NCBI RefSeq assembly: GCF_009933175.1
Contig: NZ_MAEJ01000011.1
Location: 45,260-109,259, forward strand
Origin: Candidatus Enterococcus huntleyi
GTDB lineage: Bacteria > Bacillota > Bacilli > Lactobacillales > Enterococcaceae
Length of the DNA: 64,000 nt
Reading direction: 5' to 3'
Part shown: in pieces, positions 16,566 to 25,844 of the stretch
Numbering within the stretch: position 1 is the first letter of the stretch
Layout of the letters: every line of letters starts with the position of its first letter
Notes under the pieces: generated by a model
Databases searched by the model: none
Told to the model about the DNA's origin: nothing
What the model saw: only the letters and a program-made list of their open reading frames with translations
Translations under genes and position numbers: made by a program

Positions 16566-18608
16566 TCACGTAAATTGTCTCAATAATTGATAAATCGTTT
16601 TTTCATCTTCTGTTGCTAACAGCTTTTCCAAGAACACTCGATCACCACTAATCTCAGCAATCTGATTAATGGCCCGCAGATGCTTAGTCAAATCATAAAA
16701 AGCCAGTGGGAAAATCAAATGAATCGCTTGACCATTAGGAAAAATGATTGGTTCCTTTGATAGAAATAGACTCACACCATCTTTTAAAACACCATGTTCG
16801 ATAGTTGTATGTGGTATACAGGTATCAGTCCCTAAAAATCCGGAAAATTCAGATTGCATAATTTGCTTCTCACAATCTAAATAAAATTCTTGAGTGACCG
16901 TTTGACTTTCTATTAATGGGTTACAAGCTAATTTAAGCGCTTCTTGCCAAGTCAACGACTGCTCGTGATTAATTTGGACATACGTCGGTTTCAAATAGTA
17001 CGTTAATGAAGGTAGTATCTGAAAATTTTCTAATGGTGAATCTTGTTCCTTCTTAATCAAAAATGCCTGTATGTCTTCTCTCAACTCAGTCAAATTCTTA
17101 ATAGTCGATTGTTTTTGAATAATCTCGATAAGTTCTTGTGTTGAATTATCTAGCTCACTAAATCCTAATTCATTTAACACCCTATATCTCAAACTTATCT
17201 GCTCTTTATACGTCATAATTGGATCAATAATAAACTGATTAATAGTTGTGTCTAACGCGGTAGTTGTAAAAACCAAATCATAATCAACTTCAAATTTATA
17301 AAAATCTCGAACTGAAAATGAAGACAGTATATGAATCTCAGGAAAAAGTTTCTTTAGATTTTCTCTCATCAATTTTGATACCATTACACCATTGCGACAA
17401 ACTACTACCGCGCGCGGTTTCTGCTTGGCAAGTGTGTTGTGGTTAGTCAATTGAAAGCCAAAATAATACGATAATAAATCTAACTCATCATTAGGAAACG
17501 CCTTACCAATCCAATTTTCGATTGGTACAATCAGCTCCTTCATCAGTTCGATTAAAATTCCATGATTACTTTCTTGGATGAGACTTCCCAATGAATACAT
17601 ACCTAAGCTAAGATTGTACTTAATCCGAAAACATGAAGGTCTTAGGTGACTTAATATCCTTCTTTCAAACGTTTCGCGATCATCAATCATAATTAAAGTT
17701 TGTGTTTGGAAGTTATCAACCATCTCTGAAATCAGCTTTTTCAGTTCTTCATCAGAATCATATTCTTGCGTTGTTCTTTTCTCTGAAATGTTAGAAGTCA
17801 AAAATAATAACGCTAACCATTCAACAAAACTTGAAGATAGTTGCCAGCTTGTCTCACTAACTAAAATGGAAATCATTCGAAATTCAGGCGTCTTTTTTAC
17901 ATTTCCTGCGAAAAATTCAAAATCTGTTGGCAATTGCAAGCCACGATTCACCAAAAAACGTACAGAAGATTGTAAGTAATCAATCGATTCGTCAGAATAA
18001 CTCAGATGAAGCATCTGCTCCATACTATGAATAAAATGCATAATCTCTTCATTTGAAACCTTCGAAGTAATCTCCTCTCGAATTTCTTCTTTTTGTAAGA
18101 TTAAATATTGTTTTACCAAATCAGACAAAAGCTGTAAGATACTATGTTCTGCTCCTAAAAGCTGATACCCTCTAACTCGATCATATTGAATGGTTAAGTT
18201 ATATTTATCGACGAGCCATTCAGCTTTTTTTATATCTTCAATAACCGTATTCTTACTTACTTTTAAATAATCAGTTAGGTGATTGATACTAATGTAATCG
18301 ATTGTCGTAATCAGCATCATCAATAACAGTGCCACGCGTTCATTTTCAGAAAACACTTGAATAGTGGACTGCCCTTCTTTTACTTGTTTACCCGCTATAA
18401 GTTTGACTATCTCTAATGGAATTGAAAAATCACCAGAATGGTTTCTCACAATATTAGGTAACTTCTTCAATGTTAACTCTTCATTAAATCGTGCAATCGC
18501 ATAATTAATTTGACGCTTAGAAAGCTGTAACTCTTTTGAAAGTTGAGATACTTTCATGTCTGGCTGTTTGATCAGCAAAGTAAGAATGTTTCGGATCCGT
18601 TCATTCAT
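16566..18608 (-). CDS. BglG/MtlR-type PTS-controlled transcriptional activator
   Basis: A 680-residue modular regulator. Residues about 1-60 carry a helix-turn-helix (VSQLSKELQLSKRQINYAIARF), and about 85-165 an Mga-like second HTH (ISINHLTDYLKVSKNTVIEDIKKA). Two PRD domains follow (about 175-400). Then comes a GatB-like IIB domain with CRNGVMVSKLM, and a C-terminal IIA domain with the active His in CIPHTTIEHGV. This is the MtlR/GatR-like plan in which PTS phosphorylation reports substrate and sugar status. As first gene of the operon it probably activates its own operon, whose promoter has a TATAAT but no good -35. A cre box lies upstream. Confidence 0.9.
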   Translation of the reverse strand: MNERIRNILTLLIKQPDMKVSQLSKELQLSKRQINYAIARFNEELTLKKLPNIVRNHSGDFSIPLEIVKLIAGKQVKEGQSTIQVFSENERVALLLMMLITTIDYISINHLTDYLKVSKNTVIEDIKKAEWLVDKYNLTIQYDRVRGYQLLGAEHSILQLLSDLVKQYLILQKEEIREEITSKVSNEEIMHFIHSMEQMLHLSYSDESIDYLQSSVRFLVNRGLQLPTDFEFFAGNVKKTPEFRMISILVSETSWQLSSSFVEWLALLFLTSNISEKRTTQEYDSDEELKKLISEMVDNFQTQTLIMIDDRETFERRILSHLRPSCFRIKYNLSLGMYSLGSLIQESNHGILIELMKELIVPIENWIGKAFPNDELDLLSYYFGFQLTNHNTLAKQKPRAVVVCRNGVMVSKLMRENLKKLFPEIHILSSFSVRDFYKFEVDYDLVFTTTALDTTINQFIIDPIMTYKEQISLRYRVLNELGFSELDNSTQELIEIIQKQSTIKNLTELREDIQAFLIKKEQDSPLENFQILPSLTYYLKPTYVQINHEQSLTWQEALKLACNPLIESQTVTQEFYLDCEKQIMQSEFSGFLGTDTCIPHTTIEHGVLKDGVSLFLSKEPIIFPNGQAIHLIFPLAFYDLTKHLRAINQIAEISGDRVFLEKLLATEDEKTIYQLLRQFT

Positions 18609-18654
18609 GTCATCCCTCCTGATAAATTCATTATAAAACGAATATAGAAATTAT

Positions 18655-18668
18655 TGTCTGCGCTTTCA
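18655..18668. promoter_or_regulatory. Possible cre box before the galactonate operon
   Basis: Read on the minus strand the site is TGAAAGCGCAGACA, matching 12 of 14 cre positions. It lies about 47 bases upstream of the regulator start, adjacent to a TATAAT near 18630. Confidence 0.45.
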
Positions 18669-18761
18669 GTCCGAAAATTGTCACACCTAAAATTTTCATT
18701 TGTCCTACTGTTACACTATTCACAATTCATAAATACAAAAATCTTTAGTCCAATCGAGAAA

Positions 18762-18801
18762 AAGAGGCGACTATTAGTCACTTTGACTAATGCCTCCTCT
18801 T
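18762..18801 (-). terminator. Hairpin terminator after the acetyltransferase gene
   Basis: An AAGAGGC...ATTAGTCA / TGACTAAT-GCCTCCTCTT stem with a small bulge is followed, on the minus strand, by CTCTTTTTC. It separates the acetyltransferase gene from the galactonate operon promoter. Confidence 0.6.
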
Positions 18802-18959
18802 CACTCATAAGATAAATTCAATTATAATACATCTACCCTAGTTTCCACCGAATAGACTATTTTACTATCACTTTGCTTTAAATCGCCTTATAAAAATATA
18901 ACTTGCATTTTATTCATGACAACCTAAAAAAATAATTTTCTTATTCCAATTTCCCTACT

Positions 18960-19556
18960 TTACCTCTTCAACTCTTCTCGATCCTTTTCCCTAATCGGAC
19001 GGATAACCTTGCAAGGATTGCCAGCCGCAACGACATTTGCAGGAACGTCTTTTGTGACCACACTTCCTGCACCAATAATTGTGTTCTCACCAATTGTCAC
19101 CCCTTGCAACACATGAACACCAGCACCTAGCCAAACTTTATCTTCGATATGAATCGGTTTAGCATAAACCATATGCTCCGCTCGCTCAATCGGATCCTCT
19201 GCATGATTCGCGCCATATAGACCCACTCGCGGTCCGACATAGACGTCATTGCCAATAGTCACTTCATTACAATCCAGAATAATCATATCGTGATTCAGAT
19301 AAATATTATTGCCCATCGAAATATTAACGCCAAATTCGCATTGGAAATTCGACTCAATATAGACATTCTCACCCATTGAATGAAATAAATTCTTCAGAAT
19401 GGACAGCTCATAGCGATTCTCCGAGTTCACCAAAAAATTATATCTGCGGCACTCTTTAATCGCGTGATTACGGACCTTCGCCACCTCTTCATCCATATCA
19501 TCATAAGGTAAGCCAGTATTCGTTAGAGATTTTAGACGTTCAGACATTTGCGACAC
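18960..19556 (-). CDS. Sugar O-acetyltransferase (Maa/LacA family)
   Basis: A 198-residue left-handed beta-helix acetyltransferase. The N-terminal Maa-type helical region (YDDMDEEVAKVRNHAIKECRRYN) precedes hexapeptide repeats such as IGNDVYVGPRVGLYG and IGENTIIGAGSVVTKDVPANVV. The active-site His is in YGANHAED. Members transfer acetyl from acetyl-CoA to galactosides, maltose or glucose. The specific acceptor is unknown. It is a single-gene unit with a hairpin downstream. The start has a weak CGAGGTG ribosome-binding site. Confidence 0.9.
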   Translation of the reverse strand: MSQMSERLKSLTNTGLPYDDMDEEVAKVRNHAIKECRRYNFLVNSENRYELSILKNLFHSMGENVYIESNFQCEFGVNISMGNNIYLNHDMIILDCNEVTIGNDVYVGPRVGLYGANHAEDPIERAEHMVYAKPIHIEDKVWLGAGVHVLQGVTIGENTIIGAGSVVTKDVPANVVAAGNPCKVIRPIREKDREELKR

Positions 19557-19678
19557 CTCGTTTATTTAGTATTTAAAGTTATTGTAACAAGTCCTATCGA
19601 AAATAAATACTAAAAAAGTGACTAAAAATTAGGCATTAATCACCAAATCTCTAGCCACTTCCCTCTATCTCCTAGAAT

Positions 19679-20656
19679 TTACAAAGTCGTTCCCAACTGT
19701 TTCTCTTGCGCTTTCTTAACAATCTCAGCTGCTACCACAACATCTAGAACTGCTGATCCGACCGTCTTAAAGATCGTGATTTGCTCCTCGTTCGTGCGGC
19801 CTTCCAGCGTTCCGTTAACCAACTGGCCTAACTCACCTTGATAGTCTGACTCTTGAACATAGCCTTCTTTTAGTGGTGTAATAAAGTCCCCAGCCTCTTC
19901 CAGCACGCCATCCATCGTATCAAAAATAATCACATCCGCTTGCTTGATTATTTCTCTAGGAATCTCGCACATCTCTGGCGTATACGCGCCAACTCCGTTA
20001 ATATGCGCTCCTTTTTTGACCCATTCCGCAGAAAAAGTTGCCTGTTTAGAAGTCGTTACGCTGGTAATTATATCCGCGCCCTCTACACATTCCTGACTCG
20101 TTTTAGTCGCACGCATCGTTACTGAAAATTGGCGTTCCATTTCCTTAGCAAATTCACTCGCCCGTTCGAAATTGATATCAAAAATCCGTACTTCTTCTAG
20201 CTCTCGGACCGTCACCATCGCCTCTAATTGTGCAGTCGCTTGACCACCAGTCCCAATCAACGCGCCAATCTTTGCATCTTTTCTTGAAAGTAATTCTGTT
20301 GCTGCGCCTTGAACCGCACCCGTTCTAAGCTGCGTCAAATACGTTCCGTCTAAGCAGGCAGATACAATTCCTGTCTCAGGATCCAGAACAATCATCGTCG
20401 CTGGCACACTAGGCAAATTTTTCTCAAGGTTATCAGGATACACCGACACGATTTTCACACCCAATGCACCCTCGCCACCCTCAACATAGGCTGGCATGTA
20501 CAAACTTTGTCCATTACTTTTTGGCACATTGATATTTGTCCGCAAAGGTACCGTCGCTTTTCCTGCAGAATACATCGACAACGCCTCTTTATCGACATCA
20601 ATTGCTTCTCTCATGGAAAAACTATTCACGATATCTTCTTTTGTTAAAAATAACAT
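19679..20656 (-). CDS. Ornithine cyclodeaminase / mu-crystallin family protein
   Basis: An NAD(P)-dependent enzyme of about 325 residues. Key parts are an N-terminal LTKEDIVNSFSMREAIDVDKEAL, the substrate-loop Lys/Arg region (VPLRTN; GALGVKIV), a TQLRTGAVQGAATELL motif and a GTGGQATAQLEAM dinucleotide loop. The family includes ornithine cyclodeaminase, alanine dehydrogenase and imine reductases, so the substrate is open. The open frame extends 18 codons upstream. The ATG at 20656 was chosen because AGGAG lies 8 bases before it and the extension lacks family similarity. No amino-acid operon surrounds it. Confidence 0.85.
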   Translation of the reverse strand: MLFLTKEDIVNSFSMREAIDVDKEALSMYSAGKATVPLRTNINVPKSNGQSLYMPAYVEGGEGALGVKIVSVYPDNLEKNLPSVPATMIVLDPETGIVSACLDGTYLTQLRTGAVQGAATELLSRKDAKIGALIGTGGQATAQLEAMVTVRELEEVRIFDINFERASEFAKEMERQFSVTMRATKTSQECVEGADIITSVTTSKQATFSAEWVKKGAHINGVGAYTPEMCEIPREIIKQADVIIFDTMDGVLEEAGDFITPLKEGYVQESDYQGELGQLVNGTLEGRTNEEQITIFKTVGSAVLDVVVAAEIVKKAQEKQLGTTL

Positions 20657-20799
20657 CTCTTCAGCTCCTCGTCTTTTCCATTCAGTCCACTGCCAACTTT
20701 TCTCCCTCATTATAACTCAGACGAAAATTACTGACCAATAAAGTCCTATTATCAAAATAGTTCACCGCATCTAAATGATCGCTAACGATATAAACTGTC

Positions 20800-21219
20800 C
20801 TACTTAATGAGCCCATCTGCTATTTTATTTACTAATTCGATTAACTTTTCTTTCTCACTAGTTGTAATATTCTTCTCAATCCTCTGATTAATCTCCTTTG
20901 AGACGGTCATGATTTCCTCGAAGACGCCTAACCCTTTTTCCGTTAAAGAAATATTGTTCTGCTTCCAATTTTCGGGATCTTTTTCTTTGGTTATAAATTG
21001 TTTCTTTTCGAGACTATTGAGCATTCTCGTGATAGTCGCTTTATTTTTATTCAAATTCATGGCTATCTCGTTCTGGCACATGGTTCCTCGTTCATGTAAA
21101 AGCTCAATAATTCGCGACTGTTCCACGCTCAGCTCGAATGGTTTCAACTCATTATCAATCTCTTGATGCAATAATAAATCTAACTCATGCAAAATAATGG
21201 ATAGGTCTTTTGTAGCCAA
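20800..21219 (-). CDS. MarR-family transcriptional regulator
   Basis: A 139-residue winged-helix regulator. The DNA-binding region MCQNEIAMNLNKNKATITRMLNSLEKKQFI is flanked by helices expected for the dimer. It is divergent from the DsbA/FrnE-like gene. A perfect inverted repeat lies between the two, consistent with MarR control of that gene and of itself. The inducing signal is unknown. It could be thiol or electrophile stress, given the partner. Confidence 0.88.
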   Translation of the reverse strand: MATKDLSIILHELDLLLHQEIDNELKPFELSVEQSRIIELLHERGTMCQNEIAMNLNKNKATITRMLNSLEKKQFITKEKDPENWKQNNISLTEKGLGVFEEIMTVSKEINQRIEKNITTSEKEKLIELVNKIADGLIK

Positions 21220-21290
21220 AAAATCACCTCGTAATTTCTAAATTCCTGTATTTTCTTATTATCATCTATTTTACCCTATAAGCATAATTA

Positions 21291-21317
21291 TTGACCCAAA
21301 AAGGAAAAAAATATACA
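21291..21317 (+). promoter_or_regulatory. Possible promoter of the DsbA/FrnE-like gene
   Basis: TTGACC and TATACA are separated by 15 bases, somewhat short. The start would fall just before the MarR-type dyad. Confidence 0.4.
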
Positions 21318-21328
21318 GTAAATTTAAA

Positions 21329-21348
21329 TCAGTTGACATAGCAACTGA
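21329..21348. promoter_or_regulatory. Candidate MarR operator
   Basis: A perfect dyad, TCAGTTG-6 bases-CAACTGA, lies directly between the predicted promoter and the AGGAGG of the DsbA/FrnE-like gene. AGTTG/CAACT half-sites are common for MarR proteins. Confidence 0.6.
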
Positions 21349-21365
21349 AAAGGAGGAACTTACCG

Positions 21366-22079
21366 ATGAAAATAGAATTTTTCCATGATGTGATTTGTAG
21401 CTTTTGTTTTCCGATGTCGTATCGAATGCACGAAGTCAAAGCAGAGTTACCTGAAATAGAGATTATTCACCGTTCGTTTGCACTAGGCTGGGAACCTGCT
21501 GATTTTGAAGCAATGTTCGGTTCGAGGAAAGCTGTGAAACCAGAAGTCTTAAATCACTGGGCTCACGCCAACCAAAATGACACATTGCATCGCTTTAATA
21601 TTGAAGGAATGAGACAAACTGATTTTGATTTCCCTACTTCAAAAAATGCTTTACTTGCGGCCAAAGCTGCCCTTTTAATTGGCACACAAGAAACGTATTG
21701 GGAAGTTTTTGATAAATTACAAGAGGGATTATTTGTCAGAAATTTGAATATCGAGGACATTCAGGTACTCGAAGAGTTAGTTCAAGAAGCCTCAGTTGAT
21801 TTTACTGAATGGAAACAATCCTTCAAATCGCCAGAAAATTTAGCTGCTGTGAAAAATGATTTTGCCTTAGCTGAAGCTTATGGATTGAAAGGCGTTCCTG
21901 CTCTAATCATCGATGGCAAATACTTGATCAGCGGTGCTCAGCCAAAAGAAAATATCGTCGCAACAATTCGTGAATTGCTAGAAAAAGAGAAAAAAGTTAC
22001 GCCTTTAATTCCAGTCGATGCCACTGATGCCACAGGTGGTTCCTGCAATTTCGAAGATGGTAAATGGAATTGTGACTAA
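21366..22079 (+). CDS. DsbA-family oxidoreductase, FrnE-like
   Basis: A 237-residue thioredoxin-fold protein with a helical insertion (PF01323 type). The active site is CSFC at residues 11-14, and the cis-proline loop is GVPALIIDGKYLISGAQ. It has no signal peptide, so it acts in the cytoplasm. Two further cysteines, C227 and C236, sit in a short tail as C-x8-C. FrnE of Deinococcus also has a second cysteine pair at its C-terminus, with different spacing. The likely role is disulfide exchange or protection during oxidative or thiol stress. It is divergent from a MarR regulator. Confidence 0.87.
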   Translation: MKIEFFHDVICSFCFPMSYRMHEVKAELPEIEIIHRSFALGWEPADFEAMFGSRKAVKPEVLNHWAHANQNDTLHRFNIEGMRQTDFDFPTSKNALLAAKAALLIGTQETYWEVFDKLQEGLFVRNLNIEDIQVLEELVQEASVDFTEWKQSFKSPENLAAVKNDFALAEAYGLKGVPALIIDGKYLISGAQPKENIVATIRELLEKEKKVTPLIPVDATDATGGSCNFEDGKWNCD

Positions 22080-22127
22080 GAAAGTGGATTGGATAAAAGT
22101 TTCCACATAACTATTTAAGTACACATT

Positions 22128-22185
22128 AAAGAGAGGTTCTCGCCAAGATTTACGGCAAGAACCTCTTTAATTCATTTTTTATTTT
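22128..22185. terminator. Convergent terminator
   Basis: An AAAGAGAGGTTCT / AGAACCTCTTT stem with an inner GCC/GGC is followed by a long T-rich tract on the plus strand. It lies between the convergent DsbA-like and hydrolase genes. Confidence 0.8.
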
Positions 22186-22209
22186 TTTTAATTTTCCGTA
22201 TAAATACAG

Positions 22210-23139
22210 CTACCTCTTCTCCACCCAATTCAGGACCATTTGATAGACTTCATAGGCGTTCATTTCGTTTAAAATTTCGTGACGACCATTTTTCACTAGG
22301 GTCATCGTCACTTGTTTATTGGCGCTTTGCAATTGCTCATATAATTTGGTGACATTCTTGCCAAATCCGCCCACTGGGTCTTGCGCACCTGAGATGAGGT
22401 AGATGGGCAGGTTGTCGTTGATTCGTTTCAATAATGCTGGATTACTAGCATTTTTAGTCAAAATAAATAAATCTTGGTAGGCTTTAACCGAAAACATGAA
22501 TTGTGTTTTGGCATCATCTAAATATAAATCGACCATTTCTTCGTCGCGTGTTAACCAATCTTTAGGTGTCCGTGCGGGTTCGAAGCGTTTGTTATAGCCT
22601 CCAAATGCTAGTTGATCGATTAGTTTTGAAGGATATTCAGCTCCTTTTACATGGACAATTAGGCCGCTAGCTAGTATCGCTGCTCTCATTTTAAGCAAAG
22701 GTTCATGAGCGGTCCCCATCAAGATAGCTCCTTCTAAAGAAACGTCGGGATATTGAATTAAATAATTGCGCAACACCAAGGATCCCATACTGTGCCCTAG
22801 TATAAAATAGGGAATATTTGGATATTCTGCAGCAAAATATTGTTGAATCGTCGCCACATCTTTCACCAGAACTTGGTGTCCATTTTTTGAACCAAAATGA
22901 CCATATTCTGATTCATCTGTTACTGAATCCCCATGACCTACATGATCATGACCCACCACTAAATAGCCTTTTGAGGCCATATAAACGGCAAACTCACTGT
23001 ATCTTTCAATATGTTCAACCATTCCATGAATAATCTGGAAGACTGCTTTGATGGATTTCTTTGGTCGCCAAATTTTAACTTTCAATTGGTTCTTGTCATT
23101 TGTTGAAGGAATACTCTGCTCAATTATTTCCACACACAC
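22210..23139 (-). CDS. Alpha/beta hydrolase, monoacylglycerol lipase / lysophospholipase type
   Basis: A 309-residue serine hydrolase of the Hydrolase_4 family. The nucleophile elbow is GHSMGS (FILGHSMGSLVLRNYL). The oxyanion region HGMVEHIERYSEFA and the GHDHVGHGDS loop are typical of monoacylglycerol lipases. The acid Asp in SGAQDPVGGFG and the His in NGRHEILNE complete the triad. The likely substrates are monoglycerides or lysophospholipids. It appears monocistronic. Confidence 0.88.
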   Translation of the reverse strand: MCVEIIEQSIPSTNDKNQLKVKIWRPKKSIKAVFQIIHGMVEHIERYSEFAVYMASKGYLVVGHDHVGHGDSVTDESEYGHFGSKNGHQVLVKDVATIQQYFAAEYPNIPYFILGHSMGSLVLRNYLIQYPDVSLEGAILMGTAHEPLLKMRAAILASGLIVHVKGAEYPSKLIDQLAFGGYNKRFEPARTPKDWLTRDEEMVDLYLDDAKTQFMFSVKAYQDLFILTKNASNPALLKRINDNLPIYLISGAQDPVGGFGKNVTKLYEQLQSANKQVTMTLVKNGRHEILNEMNAYEVYQMVLNWVEKR

Positions 23140-23392
23140 GACACCACGCTTTCCCTATTGAAATCTTCTATTTATTATAACAGGAGTCACCTCTACTTCC
23201 TACATAATATCGAAGAAACTGAGAAATAAAAGAAACTATTTTCCGCGCAATCAGTTTGCCACAAATCGCTTCATACTACGTACACGCATCGTTTGCTCAT
23301 TCATTTCAAATTAAAAAAAATAATTTCAAAAAAGACTATATTTCACCCCATTCTTGATGATATGATAACAAATAAGGGAGGGAATACACTCA

Positions 23393-24073
23393 GTGAAACG
23401 AATTTTAATTATTGAAGATGATATACATATTTGCCAACTTTTAAGAGATTTCTTTCAAGAGACTGCGCAATTAACGACCGTTCATACTGGAACAGAGGGT
23501 GCCTTATTAGGAAGCAATGGCGCCTATGACTTAATATTACTCGACCTCATGCTGCCTGGAAAAGATGGCGAACAGGTCTTAAAGGAAATTCGCCAGCAAT
23601 CGCAAACGCCGGTCATAATCATGACAGCTATCGGAGATAAGGAAAAAACCGTGGCGCTATTAAAGGCCGGTGCCAATGATTATGTCGAAAAACCGTTTAA
23701 TCTAGATGAATTAGACGCACGAATCGAAGTCCAATTTCGCAATCGACCAACCCAATCAGATGAAAAACAATTGACGTATAAGAATTTAGCATTGAATGAA
23801 GAATTTTATGAGATTAGTGTTTTCGGACAACCGATTGAGGCTTCTCGAAAAGAATACCAGCTGATTGATTTGTTGCTAGCTAATCCTACTAAGATTTTTT
23901 CCAAAGAGAATTTATATGAACGCATTTGGGAGGAGTCCTATTTGGGCGGCGAAAATACGTTGAATGTGCATTTAAGCAATCTGCGGAAAAAATTGAAAGC
24001 CGCTGATCCCGAGAATGAATATATTGAAACGGTTTGGGGTATGGGCATTCGTTTAGCAAAGGAGAACAAATGA
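23393..24073 (+). CDS. Response regulator, OmpR/PhoB family
   Basis: A 226-residue regulator with a receiver domain (residues about 1-115; acidic pocket EDD near 8-10, phosphoacceptor D51, Lys in EKPFN) and a C-terminal winged helix (about 130-225, ending VWGMGIRLAKEN). The start codon is GTG, about 11 bases after GGAGG. Its last codon overlaps the kinase start (ATGA), so the two are coupled. The two-component pair is convergent with a two-gene ABC transporter, the arrangement seen for peptide-antibiotic sensing and resistance loci. Confidence 0.93.
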   Translation: MKRILIIEDDIHICQLLRDFFQETAQLTTVHTGTEGALLGSNGAYDLILLDLMLPGKDGEQVLKEIRQQSQTPVIIMTAIGDKEKTVALLKAGANDYVEKPFNLDELDARIEVQFRNRPTQSDEKQLTYKNLALNEEFYEISVFGQPIEASRKEYQLIDLLLANPTKIFSKENLYERIWEESYLGGENTLNVHLSNLRKKLKAADPENEYIETVWGMGIRLAKENK

Positions 24074-24972
24074 TTATTATCCTTGGCATACTCCTTATTC
24101 TAGCGCTGGCCTATATAGGCTTTCTGATTTATAACCTCTATGATATTACTCGGCAATTAAATTATATTGTCCAAAATGATACGAATGCTGAACTGGTTTC
24201 AACGTCAAAGAATTTTCTGATTCGTCGTTTATTAGATGCCAATAATCAGTTAATCCAAAAGAATAAAAAAGTGTATCAGAATCATTGGACGAACGAAAAA
24301 CAGTTCCATCAATCCTTGAGTAATTTGTCACACGATTTAAAGACGCCACTAACGGTCTCTTCTGGCTATGTTCAGCTATTATTGAAAAAGCAAAATGAAC
24401 CGAGTACACAAGAAATCTTGAAAAAAACAGAGGCTGGATTACTGACCATCGAAAACTACTTACATTACCTGATGGAATACACCTTAATACATGAAAAACA
24501 ACTGCAAATGGATTTCGAAATGGTCAACTTCACGCAACTTTTACAAGAGGAAGCCTTCTTATACTATGAAAATTTCTCCGCAAAAGAGATTGAATTGTCC
24601 TTTGATTTGGAAGAAAACTTAGTCCTCATTTCAGATATGACGGTTTTAAAACGAGTTTTCCAGAACTTATTGGGTAATATTTTAAAACATGGCCAGACAG
24701 CTGCGCATTTTGAAGGGAAACGAAAAGGTGACCGCATTATTTTTGTTGCGAGAAACCAAGTCGCACAGGCGATTGATGATCAAGAAAACCTACTGAATCG
24801 CTTTGTGACAAACGACCAATCCCGTCAAAATAAAAGCACTGGATTAGGCTTGAGTATTATAAAAGAGCTAGTTGAGTTGCTAGATGGCGAGATCCATCTA
24901 GAGAGTGAAGGAACGACTTTCCAAGTCAATATCGTCTTACCGATACGCTCTACTAGTCACACAAATAACTAA
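24070..24972 (+). CDS. Sensor histidine kinase with minimal input domain
   Basis: A 301-residue kinase. A single hydrophobic segment occupies residues 1-22. There is no extracytoplasmic domain and no recognisable HAMP or PAS. The H-box SHDLKTPL has the phosphorylated His88. The N-box (FQNLLGNILKHG) and G-box (STGLGLSI) are present. The ATG at 24070 was chosen because AAAGGAG precedes it and it overlaps the regulator stop. A longer in-frame start at 24034 is unlikely. With so little sensor, the kinase may read its signal through a partner such as the adjacent ABC transporter. That is an inference. Confidence 0.9.
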   Translation: MIIILGILLILALAYIGFLIYNLYDITRQLNYIVQNDTNAELVSTSKNFLIRRLLDANNQLIQKNKKVYQNHWTNEKQFHQSLSNLSHDLKTPLTVSSGYVQLLLKKQNEPSTQEILKKTEAGLLTIENYLHYLMEYTLIHEKQLQMDFEMVNFTQLLQEEAFLYYENFSAKEIELSFDLEENLVLISDMTVLKRVFQNLLGNILKHGQTAAHFEGKRKGDRIIFVARNQVAQAIDDQENLLNRFVTNDQSRQNKSTGLGLSIIKELVELLDGEIHLESEGTTFQVNIVLPIRSTSHTNN

Positions 24973-25011
24973 CCGATAAATAAATAACAATGAACAAATT
25001 TCCATCACAGT

Positions 25012-25062
25012 AAAAAACAGACAATTCTCAATTTTTCATTACTGAGAGTTGTCTGTTTTTTA
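25012..25062. terminator. Bidirectional terminator between TCS and ABC genes
   Basis: An ACAGACAATTCTCA / TGAGAGTTGTCTGT stem is flanked by A-run and T-run on both sides. It serves the convergent kinase and permease genes. Confidence 0.88.
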
Positions 25063-25081
25063 TTATCTATTTGATTGTTTC

Positions 25082-25843
25082 TTATAATTCTTTATTGCGG
25101 ATTAACAAAGTGCTAGCTACTAGTGAAAGTAGAGTTACCGCTGCACTGACGATGACGTAGGGTAAAATTTCATCAAATTTCACTTGACCGACACCTAAGA
25201 CTTGGATAAAGCCAAAGAAATCGAAGTATTTCAGTTGTTCCCAGTTCATGATTGAGTACATAACTTGAATAAGAATTGGGTAAAGTACGATAAAGACTGC
25301 GGCACCGACCATGCTGCCTAAGCCAACTAATAACACGCTTGCTAAGCTAAACACAACACTAATCAATAAGCCAATTGCGATTGCTAAAAGTATCGTTTGA
25401 CCTGCAAATGCCAAGAAATTCGCTTGCGTTGAACCAAATTTTAAGTAGGCAGTCAACATCACCGTTACAAAGTATAATACGATAAAGAATGATAGATAAA
25501 CCACTTGGCTGATGTATTTTGCTACAACAAATTGTAGACGACTAGCTCCTGCTGTCAGTGAATTCTTATAAGTTTTTTGAGTAAATTCGTAGCCTAGCAC
25601 AATCACAAAAACACCAATTAATAAGTACACCAGGATGCTACTAGAGTAGATTGCTGCATCGATTGATGTTTTCAAATCCGTTCCAGATGGCATTGCTGCG
25701 GACGGGTCTTGGTTGACACTCACTCCACCTGAACCGCCTGTTAAAACAATGCTTAATCCGTATGCGATGACCGCAATTGCAGTCGCTAAAAATCCTTTTG
25801 TATGTAACACTCTATAAAAATCTGCTTTAATTAATCGAATCAT
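25082..25843 (-). CDS. ABC transporter permease (ABC-2 type)
   Basis: A 253-residue membrane protein with six predicted segments and a soluble loop (about residues 35-65) after the first one. This layout is common in bacitracin/lantibiotic immunity permeases. The ATG at 25843 overlaps the end of the ATPase gene region (TAACATG) and has a GGGGG ribosome-binding site. A longer reading frame begins at 25861. Together with the ATPase it probably exports or excludes a peptide or other amphiphile. The substrate is not determinable. Confidence 0.85.
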   Translation of the reverse strand: MIRLIKADFYRVLHTKGFLATAIAVIAYGLSIVLTGGSGGVSVNQDPSAAMPSGTDLKTSIDAAIYSSSILVYLLIGVFVIVLGYEFTQKTYKNSLTAGASRLQFVVAKYISQVVYLSFFIVLYFVTVMLTAYLKFGSTQANFLAFAGQTILLAIAIGLLISVVFSLASVLLVGLGSMVGAAVFIVLYPILIQVMYSIMNWEQLKYFDFFGFIQVLGVGQVKFDEILPYVIVSAAVTLLSLVASTLLIRNKEL

Positions 25844-25844
25844 G

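Larger units (their letters stand above)
18609..18959. other. Intergenic region between acetyltransferase gene and galactonate operon
   Basis: Besides the promoter, cre box and terminator listed separately, these 351 AT-rich bases show no open frame with a ribosome-binding site. Confidence 0.5.
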
